A DNA stretch of 64,000 bases from Streptomyces tanashiensis (GTDB lineage: Bacteria; Actinomycetota; Actinomycetes; Streptomycetales; Streptomycetaceae), in assembly GCF_014648895.1 (NCBI RefSeq), contig NZ_BMRZ01000011.1, forward strand, positions 1 through 64,000, written 5' to 3'. Position numbers and translations under genes: made by a program. The notes under the pieces are model-generated. The model did no database searches, was not told where the DNA came from, and was given only the letters and a program-made list of their open reading frames with translations. Shown one piece after another: positions 26,827 to 34,372 of the stretch. Each line of letters begins with the position of its first letter. Positions within the stretch are counted from its first letter, which is position 1.

Positions 26827-27204
26827 TCAGTTCCGGTCCACCCCGAGGGCGATGAGCAGTCGGCCCGGCCGGGGGCCGGGGCCCGCCCGGTCCCGGACGC
26901 AGAGCGCGCGGGGATCGGTGCGGAGGTCCGCCGCGTATGGCAGGACCACGGCGGCGCCCGCGTCGGGCGCGGCGGGCTGGGAGGCGGCGGCCTGCGCGGG
27001 CAGATGGGCGTCGAAGGTCCAGGCGTCCCCGGACCGCTCGCAGCCGTGCGGGAGCGCGGGGGCGGAGAGGGTCGCGGTGCCGGAGGTCGGCAGCACGTGC
27101 CCGTGGGAGCCGTGGCAGACGCTGACGAGCAGGGCGAGGAGCGCGAGCAGGACGAGCACGGCGGGCGCCCGCCGGCTCACATCGCTCACACGCTCGTCAC
27201 TCAT
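26827..27204 (-). CDS. Small Cys/His membrane protein
   Basis: I do not recognise a named family. The 125 residues show one hydrophobic helix (~15-29) ending in VCHGSHGH, then a loop with further Cys (LPHGCE, RALCVRD) and an Ala/Pro-rich stretch. The Cys/His cluster just outside the membrane could bind metal. ATG at 27204 is 10 nt after a -10 TAGTCT. A second protein of similar layout lies at 43456-43806. Confidence 0.6.
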   Translation of the reverse strand: MSDERVSDVSRRAPAVLVLLALLALLVSVCHGSHGHVLPTSGTATLSAPALPHGCERSGDAWTFDAHLPAQAAASQPAAPDAGAAVVLPYAADLRTDPRALCVRDRAGPGPRPGRLLIALGVDRN

Positions 27205-27214
27205 GGTGCACGTG

Positions 27215-27244
27215 AGACTACGGTGGGGTGTGGTGCCCCTGCAA
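27215..27244 (-). promoter_or_regulatory. Promoter of small Cys/His membrane protein gene
   Basis: On the minus strand -35 TTGCAG (27244-27239), 18-bp spacer and -10 TAGTCT (27220-27215). The ATG at 27204 leaves at most a few nucleotides of leader. Confidence 0.55.
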
Positions 27245-27289
27245 AGAGGCGGGCACGCTTTTGGCCACCGTTTACTTCAGACAGTCCTG

Positions 27290-28030
27290 TCAGAGGTGCC
27301 GCTCGGCGTAGACCTTCATCGCGTCCCGGACGAGGACCGCGGCGCCCTCGCCGTGCCGGTCGTAGTTCGCGGTGAAGCGCGGGTCGTCGACGTACATCTG
27401 CCCGAGACCGATCACGTACTCCTTCGTCGGCGTCGTGGTCGTGGACAGCCAGGCGATCTGGCGCCGCGCGATGGCCTGCACCTCGTCACTGTCGGCGGCC
27501 AGGCCTTCCCGGGCCGCCTGCCCGAAGTCGCGGGCGATGCCCGCCTGCTCCTCCATGAAGGCCTTCTTCTGCGCGTCGCTGAGCGAGCGCCACCAGCGGT
27601 CGCCCTTCTCGTACGCGTCGCGGCCCCAGCGCTCGGTGACCTCCTCCTCGTGCACCGTGTGGTCGAAACCGTCGAACACTTCGTCGGCCATGAGCTCTTC
27701 TCCGTTCTCGGTCTTGTGGAGAGTGGTCCGCACCGACGCGATCTGGCGTCCGATGCGCTCGCGCTCCCGCTCCAGAAGGGCGAGGTGGGTGCGCAGGGCG
27801 GCGGACGTGTCCTGTTGCCCCGCGAGGACCTCGGCGATGGCGGGCAGCGAGAGCCCCAGCTCGCGCAGCAGCAGGATCCGCTGCAGCCGCACGAGCGCCG
27901 CCTGGTCGTAGTACCGGTAACCGTTCGCGCCGATCCGGCTCGGTTCCAGCAGTCCGCGCTCCCCGTAGTGGCGGAGGGTGCGGCTGGTGGTGCCGGCCTT
28001 CTTGGCGATCTCCTGGATCGACCACTCCAT
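27290..28030 (-). CDS. tipA: TipA-like MerR regulator
   Basis: The 246-residue protein joins an N-terminal MerR winged helix (1-75, 'TLRHYGERGLLEPSRIGANG'), a long dimerisation helix (75-110) and a C-terminal TipAS antibiotic-binding domain (114-246, 'DEVFDGFDHTVHEEEVTERW'). TipA proteins sense thiopeptides such as thiostrepton. An internal ATG at 27691 (Met114) is preceded by GGAGAAGAG and should give the short TipAS form. Its promoter has the 19-bp MerR-type spacer and an inverted repeat, so autoregulation is expected. Confidence 0.9.
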   Translation of the reverse strand: MEWSIQEIAKKAGTTSRTLRHYGERGLLEPSRIGANGYRYYDQAALVRLQRILLLRELGLSLPAIAEVLAGQQDTSAALRTHLALLERERERIGRQIASVRTTLHKTENGEELMADEVFDGFDHTVHEEEVTERWGRDAYEKGDRWWRSLSDAQKKAFMEEQAGIARDFGQAAREGLAADSDEVQAIARRQIAWLSTTTTPTKEYVIGLGQMYVDDPRFTANYDRHGEGAAVLVRDAMKVYAERHL

Positions 28031-28037
28031 GCCGAGA

Positions 28038-28069
28038 ACGCTAAATCTTGACGTTGCGTAAAGGTCAAG
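28038..28069 (-). promoter_or_regulatory. MerR-type tipA promoter and operator
   Basis: -35 TTGACC (28068-28063) and -10 TAGCGT (28043-28038) are separated by 19 bp, the overlong spacer of MerR promoters. The inverted repeat CTTGAC-N11-GTCAAG (28047-28069) sits in the spacer. The ATG at 28030 is 7 nt after the -10, so the mRNA is probably leaderless. Confidence 0.75.
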
Positions 28070-28088
28070 CCGACAGGACCGGGAACGA

Positions 28089-28125
28089 CGAAGGCCCGGA
28101 TCCAGAGACTGGATCCGGGCCTTCG
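28089..28125. terminator. 17-bp perfect hairpin, terminator
   Basis: The two 17-nt arms (28089-28105, 28109-28125) pair perfectly around loop AGA. It lies just downstream of tRNA-fMet on the minus strand and is near-symmetric, so it could act in both directions. Confidence 0.8.
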
Positions 28126-28136
28126 CTGCTACTGAG

Positions 28137-28210
28137 TAGCGGGGACAGGATTTGAACCTGCGACCTCTGGGTTATGAGCCCAGCGAGCTACCGAGCTGCT
28201 CCACCCCGCG
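28137..28210 (-). tRNA. tRNA-fMet (CAU), initiator
   Basis: 74 nt without encoded CCA. The anticodon loop is CTCATAA. Initiator hallmarks are visible: three G-C pairs (GGG/CCC) at the base of the anticodon stem and a C1:U72 mismatch at the end of the acceptor stem. A promoter TTCGTG-N18-TAGAGT lies at 28252-28223 just upstream. Confidence 0.95.
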
Positions 28211-28222
28211 TCGGTAAACACG

Positions 28223-28252
28223 ACTCTACGGCATGACCGGGGCGATCACGAA
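28223..28252 (-). promoter_or_regulatory. tRNA-fMet promoter
   Basis: -35 TTCGTG (28252-28247), 18-bp spacer, -10 TAGAGT (28228-28223), ending 13 nt before the tRNA. Confidence 0.6.
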
Positions 28253-28262
28253 ATCGGTTACG

Positions 28263-28757
28263 TCAGCAGCCGCAGTCGTCGGAGTCGACCGGCGCCGTCA
28301 GCGGGTCGGCGGCCTTCTCCGCGGGCCCCTCCCACGTCTCGTACGCGAACCCCTCGCGCACCCAGTACTCGAAGCCGCCGAGCATCTCCTTCACCTGGAA
28401 GCCCAGCTCGGCGAGGGCCAGCGCGGCGCGCGTGGCGCCGTTGCAGCCGGGGCCCCAGCAGTACGTGACGACCGGCACGGACCGGTCGAGCAGCTGCTCG
28501 GCCTGCTCGGGGATGAGCGCGGTCGGCAGGTGGACCGCGCCGGGGACGTGCCCCTGGTCCCAGGAGGCGGTGGACCGGGAGTCGATCACCACGAAGCCCG
28601 GGTCGGTCCCCTCGGCGGAAGCGGTCGCGAGGGCAGAGGCCACGTCGGAGACGTCGGCGTGGAAGGCGAGGCTGGCGGAGAAGTAGGCGGCGGCCGCGGC
28701 GGGGGAGGCCGGCGGGGTGCGGAGCACGGGGTTGACCTGCGTCGTTGTCGTCGTCAT
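28263..28757 (-). CDS. Rhodanese-like sulfurtransferase
   Basis: The 164-residue single rhodanese domain has the catalytic cysteine in TYCWGPGCNGATRAA and the upstream 'VVIDSRSTASWDQGHVPGA' motif. It could move sulfane sulfur or act in thiol redox handling. A C-terminal DDCGC adds two more cysteines. ATG at 28757 is 7 nt after a -10 TAGATT, so the mRNA is probably leaderless. It is divergent from the ECF41 sigma gene. Confidence 0.87.
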   Translation of the reverse strand: MTTTTTQVNPVLRTPPASPAAAAAYFSASLAFHADVSDVASALATASAEGTDPGFVVIDSRSTASWDQGHVPGAVHLPTALIPEQAEQLLDRSVPVVTYCWGPGCNGATRAALALAELGFQVKEMLGGFEYWVREGFAYETWEGPAEKAADPLTAPVDSDDCGC

Positions 28758-28764
28758 GGTGATC

Positions 28765-28793
28765 AATCTACGGACGAAGATCACCGTGCTGAA
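28765..28793 (-). promoter_or_regulatory. Promoter of rhodanese gene
   Basis: -35 TTCAGC (28793-28788), 17-bp spacer, -10 TAGATT (28770-28765); start codon 7 nt later. Confidence 0.5.
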
Positions 28794-28907
28794 GTGGGGA
28801 TTCACGGTGGTCGGGGGCTTCGGCCGGGGAATCCCGGGCGTTCGCCACGAGACGGCGGGGATCTCACGTGTCGGGACCCCGCGGCCTGGTTCCGCCGCCG
28901 CTGCGCC

Positions 28908-28934
28908 TGTCACATCGGCGGGTTTCCATCCGTC
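28908..28934 (+). promoter_or_regulatory. ECF41-type promoter
   Basis: TGTCACA (28908-28914), exactly 16 bp, then CGTC (28931-28934). This is the published ECF41 target consensus (recalled), placed 38 bp before the ECF41 gene start, so the sigma factor very likely transcribes its own gene. Confidence 0.75.
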
Positions 28935-28972
28935 ATGACGGCATGACGGGACGCGAACGGGGAGATCGACGA

Positions 28973-29875
28973 GTGGACCACGACAAGGAATTCCTGGCCC
29001 GGCGCTTCGACGCCGACCGCGGTCATCTGCGGGCGGTGGCCTACCGGATGCTGGGCTCGGTCAGCGAGGCCGAGGACGCCGTCCAGGAGGCCTGGTTCAA
29101 GCTCAGCCGCAGCGACGTCAGCGGTGTGGAGAACCTGAGCGGCTGGCTGACCACGGTCGTCGGCCGCGTCTGCCTGGACATGCTGCGCTCGCGCGGCTCG
29201 CGCCGCGAGGACCCGCTGGAGTACTACGTCCCCGATCCGGTGGTCCGGGTCGCCGACACCACCGACCCGGAGCACGCGGCCGAGCTCACCGAGTCCGTCG
29301 GGCTCGCGCTCCTCGTCGTCCTGGACACCCTGGGACCGGCGGAGCGGCTCGCCTTCGTCCTGCACGACATGTTCGCCGTCTCCTTCGACGAGATCGCCAA
29401 GATCGTGGACCGCACCCCGGCCGCGACCCGCCAGCTCGCCAGCCGCGCCCGACGCCGGGTGCAGGACGCCACCCCGGCCCCCGGCCCGGACGCGCGGCGA
29501 CAGCGGGAGATCGCCGACGCCTTCCTCGCCGCCGCGCACGGCGGCGACTTCGAGGGACTCCTCGCCGTCCTCGACCCGGACGTGGTGCTGCGCGCGGACG
29601 GCGGCAGGACCCTCGCGGCCGTCTCCCAGGTCGTCCGCGGCGCCGAGGCCGTCATCGCCCAGGCCCTCACGTACGCGAAGTTCCGCACGGACACGCTGCG
29701 GGTCGTGGCCAACGGCCAGCCCGCGGTCCTGTCGGTCGTCAAGGGGCGCCCGGGCTCGCTGATGACGTTCACGATCGTCGAGGACCGGATCGTCGCCCTG
29801 CACATCCTGGCCGATCCGGAGCGGCTCGCCACGCTCGGCTTCTCGGCGGAGGACCTGGCCCGGGCGACGAGCTGA
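28973..29875 (+). CDS. ECF41-family sigma factor
   Basis: The 300-residue protein has sigma region 2 (~5-75), sigma region 4 (~125-180, 'VSFDEIAKIVDRTPAATRQL') and a C-terminal SnoaL-like domain (~190-300) with the RADGGR motif typical of ECF41. In this group the fused domain, not a separate anti-sigma factor, controls activity. GTG at 28973 follows GGGGAG. The usual ECF41 partner (a carboxymuconolactone-decarboxylase-like or oxidoreductase gene) is absent; a DUF1254 gene follows instead. Confidence 0.88.
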   Translation: MDHDKEFLARRFDADRGHLRAVAYRMLGSVSEAEDAVQEAWFKLSRSDVSGVENLSGWLTTVVGRVCLDMLRSRGSRREDPLEYYVPDPVVRVADTTDPEHAAELTESVGLALLVVLDTLGPAERLAFVLHDMFAVSFDEIAKIVDRTPAATRQLASRARRRVQDATPAPGPDARRQREIADAFLAAAHGGDFEGLLAVLDPDVVLRADGGRTLAAVSQVVRGAEAVIAQALTYAKFRTDTLRVVANGQPAVLSVVKGRPGSLMTFTIVEDRIVALHILADPERLATLGFSAEDLARATS

Positions 29876-29897
29876 CGCGGGACCGCACCACATGCGG

Positions 29898-29938
29898 GAG
29901 GGAACCGTTCGTGCGAGTTTGTACGGGTTGGTTCCCTC
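29898..29938 (+). terminator. Hairpin between sigma factor and DUF1254 gene
   Basis: GAGGGAACC (29898-29906) and GGTTCCCTC (29930-29938) pair perfectly across a 23-nt loop. It may be an attenuator or a weak terminator; no T-tract follows. Confidence 0.4.
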
Positions 29939-29960
29939 TCGCGTGCGAAGGCGGTCCGCC

Positions 29961-31271
29961 GTGCCGATCACCCCCGAGGAGGCCCGCCGGACAGCGGCCG
30001 ACGCCTGGATCTGGGGCTACCCGATCCTGGACACCTACCGCACGCTGTACGCGCAGGCGATCGACTCCGACGACCCCCGGTACACGGGCGGCTTCGGCCG
30101 CTTCCGGCACCGCTCGGAGCCCTTCACCCCGGCCGACACCGACGTCGCCACCCCGAACAACGACACCCCGTACTCCGTGGCCTGGCTCGACCTGCGCGCC
30201 GAGCCCGTCGTGATCTCCGTCCCGGCCGTCGACCGCTACTACGTGCTGCCGCTGCACGACCTCGACACCGCGATCGTCGGATACGTCGGCTCCCGCACGA
30301 CGGGACGGGCGGCCGGCCACCACCTGGTCGCCGGACCCGGCTGGAACGGCCCCGTCCCCGAGGGGATCAGCGGCGTCCTGCGCGCCGACACCCACCTGGT
30401 CGGGATCCTCGGCCGGACCCACCTGGCCGGCCCCGAGGACGTCCCCGCCCTGCGCGCCGTCCAGGAGCGGTACGAGCTCCGCCCCCTCTCCACGTACACG
30501 GACACCGCCGCCCCGCACCCCGCCGACGAACCGGTCTGGCCGGTCTGGCGCGAGGAGGACCTCGGGAACGTCGAGTTCTTCACGCTGCTCGACTTCCTGC
30601 TCCGGTTCTTCCCCGTACTGGAGCGGGACCGCGCCCTGCGCGACCGCCTCGCGGCGCTCGGGGTGACCGGCACGGGAGAGTTCGAACCGGCCGCGCTCTC
30701 CCCCGAGATCCTCGCGGCCGTCGAGCGGGGCGTCGCCGACGCCCGCGCCCGCCTGGAGAAGGCCGTGGCGGCCACCACCGTCTCCTCGGACCTCTTCGGC
30801 ACCCGCGCCGAGCTCGGCGACGACTACATCGGCCGCGCGGCCGCCGCCGACGTGGGGCTCTACGGCCTTCCCTCGGCCGAGGTCTGGTACGGCGGCTGGT
30901 GGGCCGACGACGGCGACGCCCACCCGCCGGACGGACACGACCACGACCACGTCGTCCGCTTCCCCGCCGGGCAGCTGCCCCCGGCCCGCTTCTTCTGGTC
31001 CGTGACCCTCTACCGCCTGCCCGAGCGGCTGCTCGCCGCCAACGAGATCGACCGGTACGCGATCGGCGACCGCACCCCCGGGCTCGTGTACGACGACGAC
31101 GGCGGCCTCACCCTGCACGTACGCAAGGACCGCCCGGCCGACCCGAAGCAGGCGGCGAACTGGCTGCCCGCACCCGACGGCCCGTTCCGGCTCGTCGTCC
31201 GGCTCTACGGCCCCGACCCGTCGGTCCTCGACGGCAGCTGGCGGCTCCCGCCGCTCGCCGTCGCGGACTGA
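29961..31271 (+). CDS. DUF1254/DUF1214 domain protein
   Basis: The ~436 residues combine an N-terminal DUF1254 region ('AADAWIWGYPILDTYRTLYA', 'TPNNDTPYSVAWLDL') with a C-terminal DUF1214 region ('FFWSVTLYRLPERLL', 'YAIGDRTPGLVYDDDGGLTL'). No enzyme activity is established for the family. GTG at 29961 is preferred; ATG at 29892 would add 23 residues and swallow the hairpin. It may share transcription with the sigma gene 85 bp upstream. Its stop is 7 bp from the convergent PAP2 stop. Confidence 0.8.
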   Translation: MPITPEEARRTAADAWIWGYPILDTYRTLYAQAIDSDDPRYTGGFGRFRHRSEPFTPADTDVATPNNDTPYSVAWLDLRAEPVVISVPAVDRYYVLPLHDLDTAIVGYVGSRTTGRAAGHHLVAGPGWNGPVPEGISGVLRADTHLVGILGRTHLAGPEDVPALRAVQERYELRPLSTYTDTAAPHPADEPVWPVWREEDLGNVEFFTLLDFLLRFFPVLERDRALRDRLAALGVTGTGEFEPAALSPEILAAVERGVADARARLEKAVAATTVSSDLFGTRAELGDDYIGRAAAADVGLYGLPSAEVWYGGWWADDGDAHPPDGHDHDHVVRFPAGQLPPARFFWSVTLYRLPERLLAANEIDRYAIGDRTPGLVYDDDGGLTLHVRKDRPADPKQAANWLPAPDGPFRLVVRLYGPDPSVLDGSWRLPPLAVAD

Positions 31272-31278
31272 CCCCGGC

Positions 31279-31860
31279 TCACTTCCCCCTGGCGGTCAGC
31301 CAGCTCACCGCCGCCAGGGAGACACCCGCGCTCGCGACACCGAGCAGGGCGCCCGCGGCGACGTCGCCCGGGTAGTGCACCCCGGTGTGCACCCGGGAGT
31401 AGCCCACCGTCCAGGCCAGGGCCGCCAGCGGCAGCGTGGCGTGCGGCAGCACCGACCCCACGGCGGTGGCGAACGCGACCGCCGAAGCGGTGTGCCCGGA
31501 CGGGAACGACGCCGAGGCCGGCATGGGCACATGACGGCCCACCACCACCCGCGCCGCCTCCCGGTCCGGCCTGCGCCGGTGGACCAGCCGCTTGCCCAGC
31601 AGGTTCGCCGAGGCCGAGGCCACCGCGATCGCCCCGACCCCGGCCAGCGCGGCCCGCCGCGGCCGGCCGGGCACGAGCGCGAGCGCCGCCGCGACCGTGA
31701 ACGAGATCTTGGAATGGTCGGCCGCCGCCGAGAGCCGGCGGAACGCCGTGTCGAGCGTGGGCGTCGGGGTCGCGGCCACCGCGCCGTACACGGCGCCGTC
31801 GACGGCCCGGATGTCGTGCAGGACGTCCCGGAGGGTCCCGGTCGTCGTGTCGTCGGTCAT
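31279..31860 (-). CDS. PAP2-type phosphatidic acid phosphatase
   Basis: The 193-residue membrane enzyme has the three PAP2 motifs: KRLVHRRRP, PSGHTASA and SRVHTGVHYPGDV. It removes phosphate from phosphatidate or undecaprenyl pyrophosphate. It lies 46 bp downstream of a diacylglycerol-kinase-family gene in the same orientation; the two could run opposite lipid reactions. Confidence 0.88.
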   Translation of the reverse strand: MTDDTTTGTLRDVLHDIRAVDGAVYGAVAATPTPTLDTAFRRLSAAADHSKISFTVAAALALVPGRPRRAALAGVGAIAVASASANLLGKRLVHRRRPDREAARVVVGRHVPMPASASFPSGHTASAVAFATAVGSVLPHATLPLAALAWTVGYSRVHTGVHYPGDVAAGALLGVASAGVSLAAVSWLTARGK

Positions 31861-31906
31861 GCGCCGCTCCTAGCGGTTCCAGGGTTACGAGATACGGGGC
31901 GGGGGC

Positions 31907-33307
31907 TCACGAGGCGGGAGAGTCCCACCAGTTGCCGCGGGCGGGCCCCGCCGGCTGCTCGGGGAAGGCCAGCCGGGTCAGGCGCCGCCAGTCCAGCGGC
32001 GGCGGGGGCAGCGGCGAACCCGGCCGGTCACGGGGCACCAGGACCCGCAGGGCGCCCGGACGCAGGGTGCAGACGACGGGCGTGGGCAGGGTCAGCGCCT
32101 CGCCGTCGACGGCGACGGAGATGACGGCGCCCGCGCCGCCGGGGCCGCCCCCGACCTCCACCCTACGAGCCGTCAGGACGTTCAGACCGGTCGCCTGGGT
32201 CCCCAGGACGGCCAGCTCGGCGGCCTGCGCCGCCCCGTCCACACGGACCCCGATCACCCCGAGCTCGCCCCCGTCGAGACGCGGCCTGCGGCCCGCGACC
32301 GCACCGAGCGGATCGGGCGCCGCGTACGGGTTGTTGCTGACGAGGAGCGCCTGCTGACCGGTGAGCGGGACGGCGTCGACGGTCGCGTCGAGACGGTCGC
32401 CCTCACCGCCCTGGAGCAGGTCGGGCAGGACGTCGAGCGCGGTGCCGGCCTTGTCGTCGCGGTACTCCGGGCGCTGGACCACGTCCGCGTACACCCCGAA
32501 GGAGACGGTGTTGACGAAGGGCAGCCCCGCGACCGAGCCCAGGTCGACCCGGAGCTCCTCGCCGTCGCTCAGCGCGTCGAGGCAGCGGGACGGGTCGGTG
32601 CGGTCGAGGCCCAGGTCCAGGGCGAAGTGGTTGCGGGTGCCGGCCGACACGACCAGGAACGGCAGGTCGTGCTCGGCGGCGACCTCGGCCACCAGCGCCT
32701 GCGTGCCGTCGCCGCCGGCCACCCCGAGCAGATCGGCGCCCTCGGCCACGGCCTTCCGGGCCAGCCCGGCGACATCCGCCTGGGCGGACGGGTCGAGCAG
32801 GATCACCCGGGCGCCGAGCGCCTCCGCCCGCGCGACGAGCCCGAACCGCTCGACCTTCCCGCCGCCGGACTTCGGGTTCATGATCAGGACGGGCCGGCGG
32901 GGCGGCGGGACGCGCTCGCCCCGCGTCAGCGCGGCCCGCTCCTCCTCCGGGCGGCGCAGAGCGGACCGCGCGCAGGACAGCGCCAGGCCCCACAGTCCCA
33001 GCGCCACCAGGGCGTTCACCCAGACGCCCCCGACGACGTACAGGCCCAGGGTCGTCAGCGGCGCGGCCACCGCGAGCAGCGCCCCGGACACCCGCAGCGG
33101 CCCGCGGTGCGCGAGGAACCACCACACGCCCACGGCCGTCGCGGCGAGCCCCGCGATCCCGCTCAGCAGGATCAGCAGCCCGCCGCCGAGCGCGGTCAGC
33201 AGGGCCGCGGCCGCCCCCGCCATGGCGAGGAACGCGTAGCGGGCCAGCTGCCGCGCCTCCTCCGCCGGATCACCGGAACCGCTCGCCGCCACCGACCCCA
33301 CCTCCAC
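31907..33307 (-). CDS. Diacylglycerol-kinase-family lipid kinase
   Basis: The protein has 466 residues. Four N-terminal membrane segments (~25-115) precede a DAGK catalytic domain with 'LIMNPKSGGGK', the nucleotide-binding GVAGGDGTQ and 'VVSAGTRNHFALDLGL'. It should phosphorylate diacylglycerol or a related lipid at the membrane. ATG at 33307 is used; GTG two codons later is possible. It is likely cotranscribed with the PAP2 gene. Confidence 0.87.
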   Translation of the reverse strand: MEVGSVAASGSGDPAEEARQLARYAFLAMAGAAAALLTALGGGLLILLSGIAGLAATAVGVWWFLAHRGPLRVSGALLAVAAPLTTLGLYVVGGVWVNALVALGLWGLALSCARSALRRPEEERAALTRGERVPPPRRPVLIMNPKSGGGKVERFGLVARAEALGARVILLDPSAQADVAGLARKAVAEGADLLGVAGGDGTQALVAEVAAEHDLPFLVVSAGTRNHFALDLGLDRTDPSRCLDALSDGEELRVDLGSVAGLPFVNTVSFGVYADVVQRPEYRDDKAGTALDVLPDLLQGGEGDRLDATVDAVPLTGQQALLVSNNPYAAPDPLGAVAGRRPRLDGGELGVIGVRVDGAAQAAELAVLGTQATGLNVLTARRVEVGGGPGGAGAVISVAVDGEALTLPTPVVCTLRPGALRVLVPRDRPGSPLPPPPLDWRRLTRLAFPEQPAGPARGNWWDSPAS

Positions 33308-33500
33308 ACTCCGCGTCCACGTTTCCCCACGTTCCCCGGCGCCGCCCCCGTACAGAGCCAGTCGGACGAACGAAGTTCCGAGGGGTAGGACAGAAAAACC
33401 CCGAGGAAAGTTCTCCGGGAACCGATGACTTCCCGACGGATGCCCCGTCTACATTCCCGTAAGCACCACGAAGAAGCCACGGACGAACAGGACCGGCCCC

Positions 33501-34094
33501 ATGCGCATCGTGATCAGCGAGTTCATCAGCCTCGACGGCGTCGTCCAGGCCCCGGGCGGTCCCGAGGAGGACACCGACGGCGGTTTCGCCCACGGCGGCT
33601 GGACCCACCCCTTCTTCGACCCGGAGATCGTGGGCGGCGCGTTCGACGAGGCCACCGCGCAGGCCGACGCCCTCCTCTTCGGCCGCCGCACCTGGCAGGT
33701 CATGGCCGCCGCCTGGCCGGAGCGGGCCGGCGACCCCTTCGCCGACCGGATGAACGCCCTCCCGAAGTACGTCGTCTCCGGCACCCTCGGCGAGTCCGAC
33801 CTGGTCTGGAACACCACGCTCCTCCCCGGCGACAAGGCCGTGGCCCGCCTCCGCGAACTCCGCGACACCCCCGGCGGCAACCTCCTCGTCATGGGCAGCC
33901 CCAGCCTCGCCCGCACCCTCCTGGCCGAGGACCTCGCCGACGAACTCCGCCTGATGGTGATGCCGGTGCTCCTCGGCGGCGGAAAGTCGATCTTCCCGGC
34001 GGACGGCGCCCTGCGCACCCTCGAACTGGTCTCCACGGTCACCAGCCCCCAGGGCGTCAACGTCTGCACCTACCGCCGCCCGGAAGCCCGCTGA
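33501..34094 (+). CDS. DHFR-like (RibD C-terminal) reductase
   Basis: The 197-residue RibD_C/dihydrofolate-reductase fold protein shows 'SEFISLDGVVQAPGG', the NADPH-binding 'LLFGRRTWQVMA' and 'VMGSPSLARTLL'. Family members of this size are numerous in Streptomyces and mostly of unknown substrate. A -10 TACATT at 33450-33455 suits this gene. A strong hairpin follows the stop. Confidence 0.85.
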   Translation: MRIVISEFISLDGVVQAPGGPEEDTDGGFAHGGWTHPFFDPEIVGGAFDEATAQADALLFGRRTWQVMAAAWPERAGDPFADRMNALPKYVVSGTLGESDLVWNTTLLPGDKAVARLRELRDTPGGNLLVMGSPSLARTLLAEDLADELRLMVMPVLLGGGKSIFPADGALRTLELVSTVTSPQGVNVCTYRRPEAR

Positions 34095-34107
34095 CCCCAC
34101 GACGACG

Positions 34108-34143
34108 GAGCGCCCCGACCGGACGATTCCGGTCGGGGCGCTC
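34108..34143. terminator. Bidirectional terminator hairpin
   Basis: A 16-bp stem (34108-34123 with 34128-34143) around CGAT, between the DHFR-like gene and the convergent tRNA-Lys. Confidence 0.75.
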
Positions 34144-34182
34144 CCCGGCAGGTCGGAGGGTCTCCCCTCGCCCTGCCACACG

Positions 34183-34255
34183 TAGGCCGTGTGGGACTCG
34201 AACCCACAACCAATGGATTAAAAGTCCACTGCTCTGCCAATTGAGCTAACGGCCC
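34183..34255 (-). tRNA. tRNA-Lys (UUU)
   Basis: 73 nt, standard cloverleaf, anticodon loop CTTTTAA, T-loop GTTCGAG, no encoded CCA. A -10 TATGCT lies at 34281-34276. Confidence 0.95.
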
Positions 34256-34372
34256 GTGGACAAGCACACCCGTGCAGCATAGCCCGAGAGGGCCCGGGAA
34301 CCGATCGGGTATCCGACACCGGCCGCGCCGCGGGCCCGGCCGTGGTGGCCGGGCCCGTGGCGGACGGAAGGG

